A DNA stretch of 64,000 bases, taken from NCBI GenBank assembly GCA_963709775.1, contig CAVPXS010000007.1, positions 1 through 64,000 on the forward strand, given 5' to 3'. The notes below the pieces were generated by a model. The model was not told the DNA's origin. It saw nothing but the letters and a program-made list of their open reading frames with translations, and ran no database searches. Origin of the DNA: Salinimicrobium sp963709775. GTDB lineage: Bacteria; Bacteroidota; Bacteroidia; Flavobacteriales; Flavobacteriaceae. Every line of letters starts with the position of its first letter. The stretch's first letter is position 1. Position numbers and translations under genes: made by a program. Below, piece after piece: positions 42,622 through 51,301 of this stretch.

Positions 42622-43338
42622 ATGGAAAGCTTCCGGTTTAAGCAATTTAGAATAGAACAAGACAAATGTGCTATGAAAGTCGGTACAGACGGAGTGCTAC
42701 TTGGCGCCTGGACTTCTCTTGAACACCAACCATTTTCAATCCTTGACATTGGCACCGGCACAGGTGTAATTGCCTTGATGCTTGCCCAAAGAAGCGCAGC
42801 CGAACTTATAGACGCGCTTGAAATTGATGAAGACGCCTACGAGCAGGCGGTAGAGAATTTTGAGAATAGCGACTGGGGCGACAGGCTTTTCTGCTATCAC
42901 GCAGCCTTTGACGAATTTGTAGAAGAGATGCAGGATGAGGAAAAATATGATCTCATTGTTTCCAATCCGCCGTTCTATTCTGCCGATTATTCTTCGGGAG
43001 ATGCGAAGAGGGATCAGGCGCGATTTGCAGAGGCACTTCCGTTTGAAGAACTCATAGAAGGTGTTTCCCTTCTCCTCTCAAAAAAGGGAAAATTCAGTGT
43101 TATTATTCCTTATGCAGAAGAAGAGAAATTTCTTTACCTGGCCGGAGACTTCGGACTCTTTCCGCAGCGTATCACCCGAGTAAAGGGAACTCCCAATTCT
43201 GAAGTAAAAAGATCTCTGCTGGAAATGTCATTTTTGGAAACGCAGCCTACCCGGGATGAGCTGATTATTGAAACCACCCGACACCAATACACTCCGGAGT
43301 ACATCGAGCTCGTGAAGGATTTTTATTTGAAGATGTAA
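42622..43338 (+). CDS. trmN6: tRNA1(Val) A37 N6-methyltransferase
   Basis: A 238-residue class I SAM methyltransferase: SAM loop ILDIGTGTGVIALMLAQ, acidic ALEIDEDA, and the amino-methylase motif IVSNPPFY. It resembles E. coli TrmN6 (YfiC), which methylates A37 of tRNA-Val. It is monocistronic between two repeat-bracketed cassettes. Confidence 0.88.
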   Translation: MESFRFKQFRIEQDKCAMKVGTDGVLLGAWTSLEHQPFSILDIGTGTGVIALMLAQRSAAELIDALEIDEDAYEQAVENFENSDWGDRLFCYHAAFDEFVEEMQDEEKYDLIVSNPPFYSADYSSGDAKRDQARFAEALPFEELIEGVSLLLSKKGKFSVIIPYAEEEKFLYLAGDFGLFPQRITRVKGTPNSEVKRSLLEMSFLETQPTRDELIIETTRHQYTPEYIELVKDFYLKM

Positions 43339-43347
43339 TTTTTGAAG

Positions 43348-43424
43348 AACCCTTTCAGGGTTCCAAACCCTGAAAGGGTTGAACAATAGACCTCACAGGT
43401 TTTGAAAACCTGTGAGGTCTATTG
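43348..43424. repeat. Hairpin pair A/B upstream of the toxin-antitoxin genes
   Basis: Hairpin A: 15-bp arms (43348-43362, 43366-43380) built on CCCTTTCAGGG. Hairpin B: 20-bp arms (43384-43403, 43405-43424) built on ACCTCACAGG. Related copies of both, in the same order, lie after the toxin gene at 44009-44081. Confidence 0.85.
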
Positions 43425-43474
43425 CCTGATTTCAAATGAAGTTTCATATTTTTGTATATATAAAATATATAGCA

Positions 43475-43720
43475 ATGGAAAAGGTTAGAAAATTAATAGA
43501 TCTGGATAAGGAGACTTTAGAGATATTAGACACCGAAGCGAAAAACCAGAACCGGTCATTAAAGAATCTTCTGGAATCCACGCTACAGAAAGAAGCTCAA
43601 AAACTGGCCACTCCTTCTCCCGAATATCGACGCATGATGGATGAAATGCTGGAAAGAGTTTCAGAAGGGGATGTCCAATTTACATCAATCTCTGAGATTA
43701 GGAAACGGTATGGTTTATAA
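43475..43720 (+). CDS. Antitoxin of a RelBE/ParDE-like pair
   Basis: An 81-residue protein from MEKVRKLIDLDKETLEIL; a longer frame from 43436 runs through the promoter-like TATATA tract and is rejected. The helical N-terminus (KLIDLDKETLEILDTEAKNQ) looks like a ribbon-helix-helix DNA-binding module. The C-terminal DVQFTSISEIRKRYGL would wrap the toxin. The gene overlaps the toxin gene by 11 bp. A dead copy of its 5' end is at 46268. Confidence 0.8.
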   Translation: MEKVRKLIDLDKETLEILDTEAKNQNRSLKNLLESTLQKEAQKLATPSPEYRRMMDEMLERVSEGDVQFTSISEIRKRYGL

Positions 43721-43979
43721 AATCCTGATTTCCAAAGAAGCTGAAGTCGAACTGGAATTTGCCGATTGTTACTTCCGTTCCAAAGATCTGGAAAAAAGTT
43801 TTAGAGCCGATTTTCTAAAGCAACTAGAATTTCTTGAGACGACCCCATTTTCCTTTCAAAAGAAATATAAAGAGGTGCGGGTAATTCTTTTTAGTGATTT
43901 CAATTATTCCATTCATTATATCATTGAAGATCAGACGGTGTTAATTCTAAGAATCCTTAATCAAAGACAAAATTTTTAA
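43710..43979 (+). CDS. RelE/ParE-family toxin
   Basis: An 89-residue protein (MVYKILISKEAEVELEFADC) with the RelE/ParE core: an N-terminal strand, two helices with YFRSKDLEKSFRADFLKQLEFLE, PFSFQKKYKEVRVILF, and terminal strands YSIHYIIEDQTVLILRILNQR. RelE members cut ribosome-bound mRNA, ParE members poison gyrase; which applies cannot be told. The start is set by the 11-bp overlap with the antitoxin. Confidence 0.82.
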   Translation: MVYKILISKEAEVELEFADCYFRSKDLEKSFRADFLKQLEFLETTPFSFQKKYKEVRVILFSDFNYSIHYIIEDQTVLILRILNQRQNF

Positions 43980-44008
43980 TTGGAAAATTTTTCATGATGG
44001 CATTTTGT

Positions 44009-44086
44009 CCTTTCAGGGTTTAGAACCCTGAAAGGGTTAACATTTGCCAGACCTCACAGGTTTTAAAAACCTGTGAGGTCTTTTTT
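44009..44086. repeat. Hairpin pair A'/B' downstream of the toxin-antitoxin genes
   Basis: A' has 12-bp arms (44009-44020, 44024-44035). B' has 16-bp arms (44049-44064, 44066-44081) followed by Ts, so it also works as a terminator. They match hairpins A and B upstream in core and order. Confidence 0.85.
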
Positions 44087-44144
44087 AATTATTCCATCAT
44101 AAGTCAGCTTTTTCTCCTATTTTGGCGGTGATTAAGCCAGCTTC

Positions 44145-45275
44145 ATGAAAGGAAGAAAATTACTCCTCCCAATATTTTTACTTTTTCTGATTTTTACTTC
44201 CTGTAAAAATGAACCCGATTACGATGAAGACCTCCTGGTGGGAACCGTAAGAGTGATGGATTGGAATATTCCTTTTCCTTTCCTTTTAGAGAGAAACAAT
44301 GACAGGTTTCTTCTTATTGACCATCAAAATAACATCATTGACAGCTCCGGGACCGCGGCAATGGAGCTGCTTGCAGGGAACAGCATTGAAATGAAGGATC
44401 ACAGTTTTCTTGTAATGGACTCCAAAAAAGGTCCTTGGCTATTTGATACCAGAGACAGTCTAAATTTCCATTACAAACATCCATTATATGCCGCACAGAT
44501 CGTAAAAGCAGAAGTAACAGACGAGATTGATCTGACGACCTTTATGCAAAAGCTTCAGAAAACTTCCTATCAAACCGAAGTTACTTCAGCTCATTTTGCA
44601 ACTCCAAATCGGGATCTAAACGTGATTAAGACGCTGAAATTTTCAGAAGACAAACTGGAAACACTTCACACCTATTTTTACCAAAATGAGCCGGTGTATG
44701 CTGAAAAAGAAGTGTCTGATTATCATCTTTTTAATAGGAAAGGAAAGATTTTCTTTTCTGAAGGGCAGGATGGGGCGAATGCTATTAATTTATATCAGGT
44801 AACCAAAATAGATTCAGAATCTTTCAGCCTTAGAAGTTTCAGAAACATGGAAGAAGTAACTGAGACTTATGAAATTTCCGAAGCACCAGAAGAAGCTTCT
44901 AAAATTCACCTTTTTGAGAGGTGTATGGAAGGGCAGCCGGGAGAATATTACCATGACAATCTCACCTACCGCAAGGGGAATGAATTTTTCATCAGGAAGA
45001 TCAGCAAAAATGCACCTCCGGCTTCCGGCGATGGTTATATCACAGTGCATTTTACAATTAACTGCAACGGAGAAATGGGTCATCTGGGCCTGGAACAAAT
45101 GGACAGGGAATTTCAAACGACATCTTTTGAGCCTGCGCTGGTAAAGCATTTAATCCAGGAGGTGATGGATCTAAAGGACTGGCCGGAAATACCCGCCGGC
45201 CGATTCTATAAAGACATTCACTCATTCCTGATGTTCAGGATCAAAAATGGTAAAATCACAGATCTATGTCCGTAA
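44145..45275 (+). CDS. Hypothetical lipoprotein with a TonB-C-like end
   Basis: A 376-residue lipoprotein with lipobox LIFTSC at about residue 20. The middle part is not recognised. The C-terminal 85 residues (GYITVHFTINCNGEMGHLGL ... FRIKNGKITDLCP) resemble TonB C-terminal or energy-transducer-like domains common in secreted flavobacterial proteins. It overlaps the next TPR lipoprotein gene by 10 bp, so both are likely co-translated. Role unknown. Confidence 0.65.
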   Translation: MKGRKLLLPIFLLFLIFTSCKNEPDYDEDLLVGTVRVMDWNIPFPFLLERNNDRFLLIDHQNNIIDSSGTAAMELLAGNSIEMKDHSFLVMDSKKGPWLFDTRDSLNFHYKHPLYAAQIVKAEVTDEIDLTTFMQKLQKTSYQTEVTSAHFATPNRDLNVIKTLKFSEDKLETLHTYFYQNEPVYAEKEVSDYHLFNRKGKIFFSEGQDGANAINLYQVTKIDSESFSLRSFRNMEEVTETYEISEAPEEASKIHLFERCMEGQPGEYYHDNLTYRKGNEFFIRKISKNAPPASGDGYITVHFTINCNGEMGHLGLEQMDREFQTTSFEPALVKHLIQEVMDLKDWPEIPAGRFYKDIHSFLMFRIKNGKITDLCP

Positions 45276-46151
45276 GAACTTTACTTCTCCTTCTCATGAC
45301 AGTACTAATAGTTGGATGTAAATCTGATCCAGCCGTCGAGGACAGGTTTGCCGAACTTACAGAAACCGAAAGAGATTCTGTAGCCACTTATTATCACGAA
45401 ATCTCAATGGCGCTGTATCAACCTTCTGAAATGCATCGAAAATTCAAGGATACAGCATTAATAGTGAAACCCGATCATGTAGAATACCGGCAAAGACTTT
45501 CCTATTCATACAAAAAAAGAGGCGAACACATTGAGGCTATGAGGATCCTGAATGAGGCGGTGGAAAGGGATATTGAGAAAAACAAAACCTTCGCGCTTCA
45601 ATACCGCGCCTGGTCCCTCTTGTTTTTCTACAGGGACTATGAGGGCACAATAAGAGATGTGGATCTTATTAATGAAATGGAACCAAAAAATAATTACACC
45701 GTTTGCCATGGAGAACCCTGTGCAAACCTGAAAGGCCAGGCGCTTTACAAGCTGGGCCGTTATAGGGAAGCCATCGAAACTTTTGAAGAAGTTTTGGAAG
45801 TGGAAAAGGAAAAAGGTTGGGATCCTATCGATAATTTACACGCCAATTTTTATCGGGCCCGATCTTATTCTGAATTGGGAGAACATCAAAAGGCCATTAA
45901 AATTTACAATTCTCAACTAGCAGCGAATCCCTTGTTTACTGAAGCATATTTTCAGCTGGGCAAAATTTATTCTAAAACAGGAGAAATTGATAAAAGCACA
46001 GGAATATCTGATTAAAGCATCACAACTTCTGGCAGAAGGAAATAAAATGGGAGAACCTTACTATGAAGCTTTTGATGAAGTGTTTGAATACCAGATTGAC
46101 GAGGAGCTTCAAAAAATAGCTCATGCGCCCGTAAGGAATTTTAAGAATTAA
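45266..46151 (+). pseudogene. TPR lipoprotein, frameshifted near the C-terminus
   Basis: The frame from 45266 has a lipoprotein signal (TVLIVGC) and TPR repeats (YRQRLSYSYKKRGEHIEAMR, LKGQALYKLGRYREAIETFE, RSYSELGEHQKAIKIYN, LGKIYSKTGEIDKS) but ends early at 46015. The four-A run at 45992-45995 is one A too long. With three As the frame reads KAQEYLIKASQLLAEGNKMG and on to the TAA at 46149-46151. Homopolymer position makes a sequence error possible. Confidence 0.8.
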
Positions 46152-46239
46152 AAGTTTTTCGAATTCAGTTCAACATAAATACTGAAAGAGTCCCGTAAAG
46201 ATAATAATCTGATTTTATAACTTTTATTGCAGCAAAATT

Positions 46240-46320
46240 TCTATATTTATATATATAAAATATAACAATGGAGAAAATTTGCAAATTAATTGAGCTGGAT
46301 AAATAGACCTTGGCATTTCG
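46240..46320 (+). pseudogene. Remnant of a second RelB-like antitoxin gene
   Basis: The ATG at 46268 starts MEKICKLIELDK then a TAG, matching MEKVRKLIDLDK of the intact antitoxin at 43475. The TATATA-rich upstream tract is also shared (TATATAAAATATA before the ATG in both). The rest of the gene and the toxin are missing. Confidence 0.6.
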
Positions 46321-46349
46321 TATTTTCTATAGCATAGATTCAGAATGGT

Positions 46350-46767
46350 CTTTAGCAAATCTTGGAATCGGCAATTCCAGCCCTGTAGGTCTTGGCAAAA
46401 ATTACTTTTATAAAAGCCGGTAAGGCTGCCAGCGTTCGGGATCGATCTCAACGGCTTTATCTATGTATTCCATTCCTATTTCATACTTGCCCTGCTTGAA
46501 AAGCGGCATGGCTTTTTGCTGCCACAGGTAGGCTATTGTAGGATCTTTTGCCAGCCCTGCATCAAGACATTCCTGTCTTTCCCTGGAGTATATAAATTTC
46601 TTGTTTGCGCAGTTGTACAAGTGTTCATCAATTATTTCCTGCTGTTGTGCTTTTCTTTCTTCTGAAAGCTTTGGGACAGGGTCTACAACGGCCAGTTCTT
46701 TTTCTTTCGGATTATTACATCCTGCAGCAAGGGCAATAAGCAACAATAAATATATTTTCTTCATCAA
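46350..46767 (-). pseudogene. TPR-like lipoprotein, frameshifted and truncated
   Basis: The minus-strand frame (46767 to 46408) has a lipobox (ALAAGC), then ECLDAGLAKDPTIAYLWQQK, AMPLFKQGKYEIGMEYIDKA and ERWQPYRLL, stop. Adding one G near 46420 gives YRAFIKVIFAKTYRAGIAD, as expected for a longer TPR protein, before a further shift and loss of sequence. The antitoxin remnant on the other strand lies where the C-terminus should be. Confidence 0.65.
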
Positions 46768-46905
46768 AATGGTGTGATATAGTCGGACAATATAGAGAAT
46801 TAACTTCGGAAGCTGCTGTTTTAGGAATTCTGCTGTAATTCTACCTTGCTCCTAATTTCTGTTTGCTTAAATTTACTCTTCCAGACAAACAATAAACAAC
46901 TTACA

Positions 46906-48084
46906 ATGAAAGCAGACCAATTTCAGGCTCCCGATTATTATAATCTCGACGAATTACTTTCCGACGAACATAAAATGGTTCGTGACGCCGCCCGGGAATG
47001 GGTCAAGCGGGAAGTATCTCCAATTATAGAAGAAGCGGCTCAAAAAGCCGAATTTCCCAAGCAGTTAATTAACGGCCTGGCCGAGATAGGAGCTTTTGGC
47101 CCCTACATTCCTGAAGAATACGGGGGTGCAGGTCTCGACCAGATCTCCTACGGACTCATTATGCAGGAGATCGAACGTGGAGATAGTGGGGTACGCTCTA
47201 CTGCTTCTGTGCAGTCTTCGCTGGTGATGTATCCTATCTTTAAATATGGAACAGAGGAACAGAAGAAAAAATATCTTCCGAAGCTTGCTTCAGGGGAAAT
47301 GATCGGATGTTTTGGCCTTACCGAACCAGATCATGGCTCGAATCCCGGCGGAATGACGACAAACTTTAAGGACAAAGGAGATCATTATCTTCTCAACGGG
47401 GCAAAAATGTGGATCTCTAATGCACCTTTTGCCGATATCGCCATTGTATGGGCAAAGAATGAAGAAGGACGTATTCACGGACTCATTGTGGAACGCGGTA
47501 TGGAAGGTTTCACAACTCCCGAAACTCATAACAAATGGTCCCTTCGCGCAAGTGCTACGGGGGAACTTGTATTTAATGACGTAAAAGTTCCGAAGGAAAA
47601 CCTGATGCCCGAAAAAAGCGGATTGGGAGCTCCTCTTGGCTGCCTTGACTCTGCCCGCTATGGAATAGCATGGGGTGCGATTGGTGCTGCAATGGATTGC
47701 TACGACACCGCATTACGTTATGCAAAAGAACGGGAGCAGTTCGGAAAACCTATCGCAAGCTTCCAGTTACAGCAAAAGAAACTTGCCGAAATGATCACCG
47801 AGATCACTAAAGCTCAGTTGCTCGCCTGGAGACTCGGGGTAATGAGAAATGAAGGTACTGCGACCTCAGCACAAATTTCGATGGCTAAAAGGAACAATGT
47901 CGCCATGGCTATTAATATTGCCAGGGAAGCCAGACAAATTCTTGGTGGAATGGGAATCACAGGTGAATACAGCATTATGCGTCACTCCATGAATTTGGAA
48001 AGTGTGATCACCTATGAAGGCACGCATGACATCCACCTCTTGATCACCGGTCTTGACATTACAGGAATACAGGCATTCCAATAA
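46906..48084 (+). CDS. Acyl-CoA dehydrogenase (glutaryl-CoA dehydrogenase-like)
   Basis: A 392-residue enzyme from MKADQFQAPDYYNLDELLS; the upstream frame from 46846 adds 20 unlikely residues. FAD and substrate landmarks: GCFGLTEPDHGSNPGGM, LNGAKMWISNAPFADIAIVWA, LRASATGELVFNDV, the arginine-flavin region AREARQILGGMGI, and the catalytic glutamate in ITYEGTHDIH. It groups with glutaryl-CoA dehydrogenases by length and motif, so lysine or tryptophan degradation is possible. It oxidises acyl-CoA and passes electrons to ETF. Confidence 0.92.
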   Translation: MKADQFQAPDYYNLDELLSDEHKMVRDAAREWVKREVSPIIEEAAQKAEFPKQLINGLAEIGAFGPYIPEEYGGAGLDQISYGLIMQEIERGDSGVRSTASVQSSLVMYPIFKYGTEEQKKKYLPKLASGEMIGCFGLTEPDHGSNPGGMTTNFKDKGDHYLLNGAKMWISNAPFADIAIVWAKNEEGRIHGLIVERGMEGFTTPETHNKWSLRASATGELVFNDVKVPKENLMPEKSGLGAPLGCLDSARYGIAWGAIGAAMDCYDTALRYAKEREQFGKPIASFQLQQKKLAEMITEITKAQLLAWRLGVMRNEGTATSAQISMAKRNNVAMAINIAREARQILGGMGITGEYSIMRHSMNLESVITYEGTHDIHLLITGLDITGIQAFQ

Positions 48085-48088
48085 ACTT

Positions 48089-48250
48089 CTAAAGCAAATC
48101 AAAACAAGGGCAGCGTTTACAACGTTTGCCCTTTTTATATTTTTCGCAGCATTCTGCCTTCAGTTCCACCTGCTTTTTTGAGATCACTCCCTCAAGCTGA
48201 AGATAATCCTTCGATTTACTGGAATAAAAAACGATTACGTTAAAGATCAT
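48089..48250 (-). CDS. Small cysteine-rich protein (CCEKYKKGKRCKRCPC)
   Basis: A 53-residue protein from MIFNVIVFYSS; an upstream ATG at 48286 is less likely. The C-terminus has the cluster CCEKYKKGKRCKRCPCFD, a knuckle that could bind zinc or iron. Similar short proteins are common in Flavobacteriia, to my knowledge without known function. It is last in the ferredoxin-side gene row and convergent with the acyl-CoA dehydrogenase. Confidence 0.75.
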   Translation of the reverse strand: MIFNVIVFYSSKSKDYLQLEGVISKKQVELKAECCEKYKKGKRCKRCPCFDLL

Positions 48251-48314
48251 GCTGCTTAAATTTTTTCTGCCTTTCAAAAAGGGCAAAAACTGAACCCTTT
48301 ATTACGACAATAGC

Positions 48315-48653
48315 TTAATCGGCATTAAACGGTGCGATTTTCACCTCCAGCCCTTCCAGCTCCTTTTCAATATGGATCTGGCAACTAAGTCGGCTGTTTT
48401 CCTGAACAAAAAATGCCTGGTCGAGCATATCTTCTTCTTCATAAGATTTTTCGGGAAGCAGGTGATCTTTGTTTAGCATATAGCACTGGCAGGAGGCGCA
48501 CATGGCCATACCGCCGCAGATGCCAATCGTACCTTCGGGTGCAAGTTCGTGAGAACGTATCACCTCCATAAGGTTCATGTTCATATCTGTAGGCGCATCT
48601 ACTACATGAGCTTCCCCTTCGCGGTCGATTATTGTGATCTTTATATCTGACAT
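48315..48653 (-). CDS. 2Fe-2S ferredoxin (adrenodoxin/putidaredoxin type)
   Basis: A 112-residue ferredoxin with cluster ligands in GICGGMAMCASCQC (C-x5-C-x2-C spacing) and a fourth cysteine in LSCQIHI. Electron carrier in the cytosol. The neighbouring ferredoxin-NADP reductase upstream in the operon is the probable electron donor. Confidence 0.92.
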   Translation of the reverse strand: MSDIKITIIDREGEAHVVDAPTDMNMNLMEVIRSHELAPEGTIGICGGMAMCASCQCYMLNKDHLLPEKSYEEEDMLDQAFFVQENSRLSCQIHIEKELEGLEVKIAPFNAD

Positions 48654-48665
48654 ATATAAACAGAA

Positions 48666-48705
48666 AGACCTCCCAGCCCCGATAGCTATCGGGGCTGGGA
48701 GGTCT
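48666..48705. repeat. Perfect 40-bp palindrome between ferredoxin and reductase genes
   Basis: Two 20-bp arms meet with no spacer at GATAG-CTATC. The arms read AGACCTCCCAGCCCC then GATAG. It could act as a terminator or attenuator inside the operon; the following base is not a clean T run on the minus strand. Confidence 0.85.
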
Positions 48706-48710
48706 GGTTT

Positions 48711-49772
48711 TCAATTAATACTCTTTACTACTTCTCTTTTCGCTTCCTTCTTGCTGCCGTCGAATCCATTCACCCCACTTACGGTGGTGTATTTCATAAC
48801 GTATTTCTTCTCGGGGAAAATTCTCTGGTATGCACTTTGGCACATAATAGCCGCTTCGTGGAAACCGCAAAGAATAAGCTTCAATTTGCCGGGATAGGTA
48901 TTTACATCTCCAATGGCATATATCCCCGGAATATTGGTTTGGTAATCGTAACTGTTGTCCACCTTGATCGCATTTTTTTCGATCTCAAGGCCCCAGTTCG
49001 CAATAGGTCCTAATTTTGGTGAAAGCCCGAACAAGGGAATAAAATAATCTGTCTCTTTTATCTCTTCTCCGGAAGCATCTCCCTTGTGCCTAATCACAAC
49101 CGATTCCAGAGCTTCAGAACCTTTAAGGCCTACCACTTCAGCTTCAGTAATAAGGTTGATTTTTCCTATTTTGGAAAGTTCAGAAACCTTTTCAACGGAA
49201 TCCAATGCGCCGCGGAATTCATTTCTCCTATGAACCAGCGAAACTTCCGAAGCAACTTCAGAAAGATAGATCGCCCAGTCAAGTGCCGAATCTCCCCCGC
49301 CGGCAATCACCACCCGCTTGTCCCGGTAATCTTCAGGTTCTTTGATCATGTAGGCAACGCCGTTGTTCTCGTACTTCGCAATATTTGGAATAGGTGGTTT
49401 ACGAGGTTCAAAACTACCCAGTCCACCGGCTATTACCACCACAGGTGCCTGATGTTTTGTGCCTTCACTCGTAGTAACTATGAAAGAACCGTCATCCAGC
49501 TTCTCAATGGTCTCTGCCCTTTCCCCCAGGGTAAAACCGGGTTCAAAAGGCCTTATTTGCTCCATAAGATTATCTACCAGGTCGCCCGCAAGAATCTCCG
49601 GAAATGCCGGAATATCATAAATAGGCTTCTTTGGATAGATCTCTGAACACTGCCCTCCTGCTTGTGGCAAAGCATCAATAAGGTGACATTTCAGTTTTAA
49701 TAATCCTGCTTCAAATACGGCAAAAAGGCCCGTAGGCCCAGCGCCGATGATCAACATATCTGTTTTAATCAT
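48711..49772 (-). CDS. Ferredoxin-NADP reductase-type (TrxR-like) flavoprotein
   Basis: A 353-residue two-dinucleotide-domain flavoprotein from MIKTDMLIIGAGPTGLF; the frame also allows a start at 49799. FAD motif GAGPTGLFAVFEAG, GGQCSEIYPKKPIYDIPAFP (the TrxR CxxC is absent), NADP motif IAGGGDSALDWA with LVHRRNEFRG, and the FAD end NIPGIYAIGDVNTYPGK. The missing CxxC and length match TrxR-like ferredoxin reductases. It likely feeds the 2Fe-2S ferredoxin encoded next. Confidence 0.9.
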   Translation of the reverse strand: MIKTDMLIIGAGPTGLFAVFEAGLLKLKCHLIDALPQAGGQCSEIYPKKPIYDIPAFPEILAGDLVDNLMEQIRPFEPGFTLGERAETIEKLDDGSFIVTTSEGTKHQAPVVVIAGGLGSFEPRKPPIPNIAKYENNGVAYMIKEPEDYRDKRVVIAGGGDSALDWAIYLSEVASEVSLVHRRNEFRGALDSVEKVSELSKIGKINLITEAEVVGLKGSEALESVVIRHKGDASGEEIKETDYFIPLFGLSPKLGPIANWGLEIEKNAIKVDNSYDYQTNIPGIYAIGDVNTYPGKLKLILCGFHEAAIMCQSAYQRIFPEKKYVMKYTTVSGVNGFDGSKKEAKREVVKSIN

Positions 49773-49801
49773 TACGTCTTCTTTTGTGGAGTGCCCCATC
49801 T

Positions 49802-50047
49802 CTATTTTTCGATATTCAGCACTTTTTCAATTTGAGGTACATACCTCTTTATAGTCATCTCAACTCCCGACTTCAATGTCATCGTATTTACGCTACAACC
49901 CACACAGGCGCCCTGCAGCTGTACCTTTACCAGCCGGTCATCATCTTCAATACTAATGAGAGAAATATCTCCCCCGTCGTTTCTAAGAAATGGCCTTATT
50001 TCTTCAAGAGCCCTCTCTACATTCAACCTAACTTCTTCGCTTGTCAT
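49802..50047 (-). CDS. NifU-like C-terminal domain iron-sulfur scaffold
   Basis: An 81-residue NifU-C domain: VERALEEIRPFLRNDGGDISLISI and QGACVGCSVNTMTLKSGVEM with the CxxC. It carries or transfers Fe-S clusters. It is 2 bp downstream of the Mrp gene and just before the reductase gene, so four Fe-S genes run together. Confidence 0.92.
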   Translation of the reverse strand: MTSEEVRLNVERALEEIRPFLRNDGGDISLISIEDDDRLVKVQLQGACVGCSVNTMTLKSGVEMTIKRYVPQIEKVLNIEK

Positions 50048-50049
50048 GA

Positions 50050-51177
50050 CTATTTATTAACTGCACTACAGCCAGCCATAGTGGTGATTTTAATTGCTTC
50101 GGTAGGAGGTAAACTATTATTACGTTTTACCGTCTCCTGTACTACATTTTGAGTAAGAATTTCAAAAGCCTTTGAAAATGGGGTGTTCTCCTGTAAAGCT
50201 GCTGGATGACCAATGTCTCCGGCTTCTCTTATACTTTGCACCAACGGGATCTGTCCCAGGAAAGGCACATTAAGATCTTCAGCAAGCATTTTAGCTCCTT
50301 CCTTTCCAAAAATGTAATATTTATTATCTGGCAATTCTTCAGGAGTAAAATAAGCCATATTCTCGATGATCCCTAACACAGGAACATCAATTGATTCCTG
50401 CTGAAACATTGCCACACCTTTACGTGCATCTGCAAGAGCTACATTTTGAGGCGTACTCACAACCACCGCCCCGGTTAAAGGAAGTGACTGCATGATAGAC
50501 AGGTGGATATCCCCTGTTCCCGGAGGCAGATCCACTAAAAGGAAATCCAATTCTCCCCATGCTGCATCAAAGATCATCTGGTTCAAAGCTTTTGCCGCCA
50601 TTGGCCCTCTCCATATCACCGCCTGATTTGGTTGCGTGAAAAACCCGATGGAAAGCAATTTTACACCGTGGTTTTCTATGGGTTTCATTTTTGATTTCCC
50701 ATCTATGTTGACCGAAAGCGGTTTTTCTGTCTGTACATCAAACATCATAGGCATGGATGGCCCGTAAATATCTGAATCTAGAAGACCCACCTTAAATCCC
50801 ATTTTTGCCAGGTTAACAGCAAGATTGGCAGTTACGGTAGATTTCCCTACCCCACCTTTTCCTGAAGCAACAGCGATAATATTCTTGATCCCGGGAATGG
50901 CTTTCCCTTTAATTTCGGTCTTCTCGGGCGCCTGAACTTTTATATTTACTTTTACTTTGGCTTTTTGGTAAACATGCTCGTGGATCGCTTTCATTACATC
51001 AACCTCTGCCCGCTTTTTAATATGCAGGGCAGGCGTAGTAAGCAAGAGATCAACAACTACCTCATCTCCAAAGGTCATGATGTTCTGAACGGCACCACTT
51101 TCAACCATATTTTTTCCTTCCCCCGAAACCGAGATGGTTTCAAGAGCTTCCAGTATATCTTTTCTATTAAGTTTCAT
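50050..51177 (-). CDS. Mrp/ApbC family Fe-S cluster carrier ATPase
   Basis: A 375-residue P-loop protein. N-terminal DUF59 domain (RKDILEALETISVSGEGKNM), deviant Walker A ASGKGGVGKST near 110, LLDSDIYGPSMPMMF, and FLLVDLPPGTGD. Family members carry and transfer 4Fe-4S clusters. The CxxC found in many Mrp proteins near the C-terminus is not seen; a C-terminal GCSA cysteine is. It is in a row with NifU and ferredoxin. Confidence 0.92.
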   Translation of the reverse strand: MKLNRKDILEALETISVSGEGKNMVESGAVQNIMTFGDEVVVDLLLTTPALHIKKRAEVDVMKAIHEHVYQKAKVKVNIKVQAPEKTEIKGKAIPGIKNIIAVASGKGGVGKSTVTANLAVNLAKMGFKVGLLDSDIYGPSMPMMFDVQTEKPLSVNIDGKSKMKPIENHGVKLLSIGFFTQPNQAVIWRGPMAAKALNQMIFDAAWGELDFLLVDLPPGTGDIHLSIMQSLPLTGAVVVSTPQNVALADARKGVAMFQQESIDVPVLGIIENMAYFTPEELPDNKYYIFGKEGAKMLAEDLNVPFLGQIPLVQSIREAGDIGHPAALQENTPFSKAFEILTQNVVQETVKRNNSLPPTEAIKITTMAGCSAVNK

Positions 51178-51301
51178 GCTGTATTATTGATGATTCTGAA
51201 CCTTATATAGATTCATTCTAAACGCAAATATAAGCCGAAAAGCTAAGATAACGAAGTTATTACCCAATTTTGATGATCGATTAAAGTGATAGGAAAATAG
51301 G

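Noticed and set aside
42900..43240. CAAAAATG-like palindrome at 43219 and similar strings at 62004 and 52628
   Set aside because: These lie in coding sequence and match only partly, so they were not counted as copies of the intergenic palindrome.
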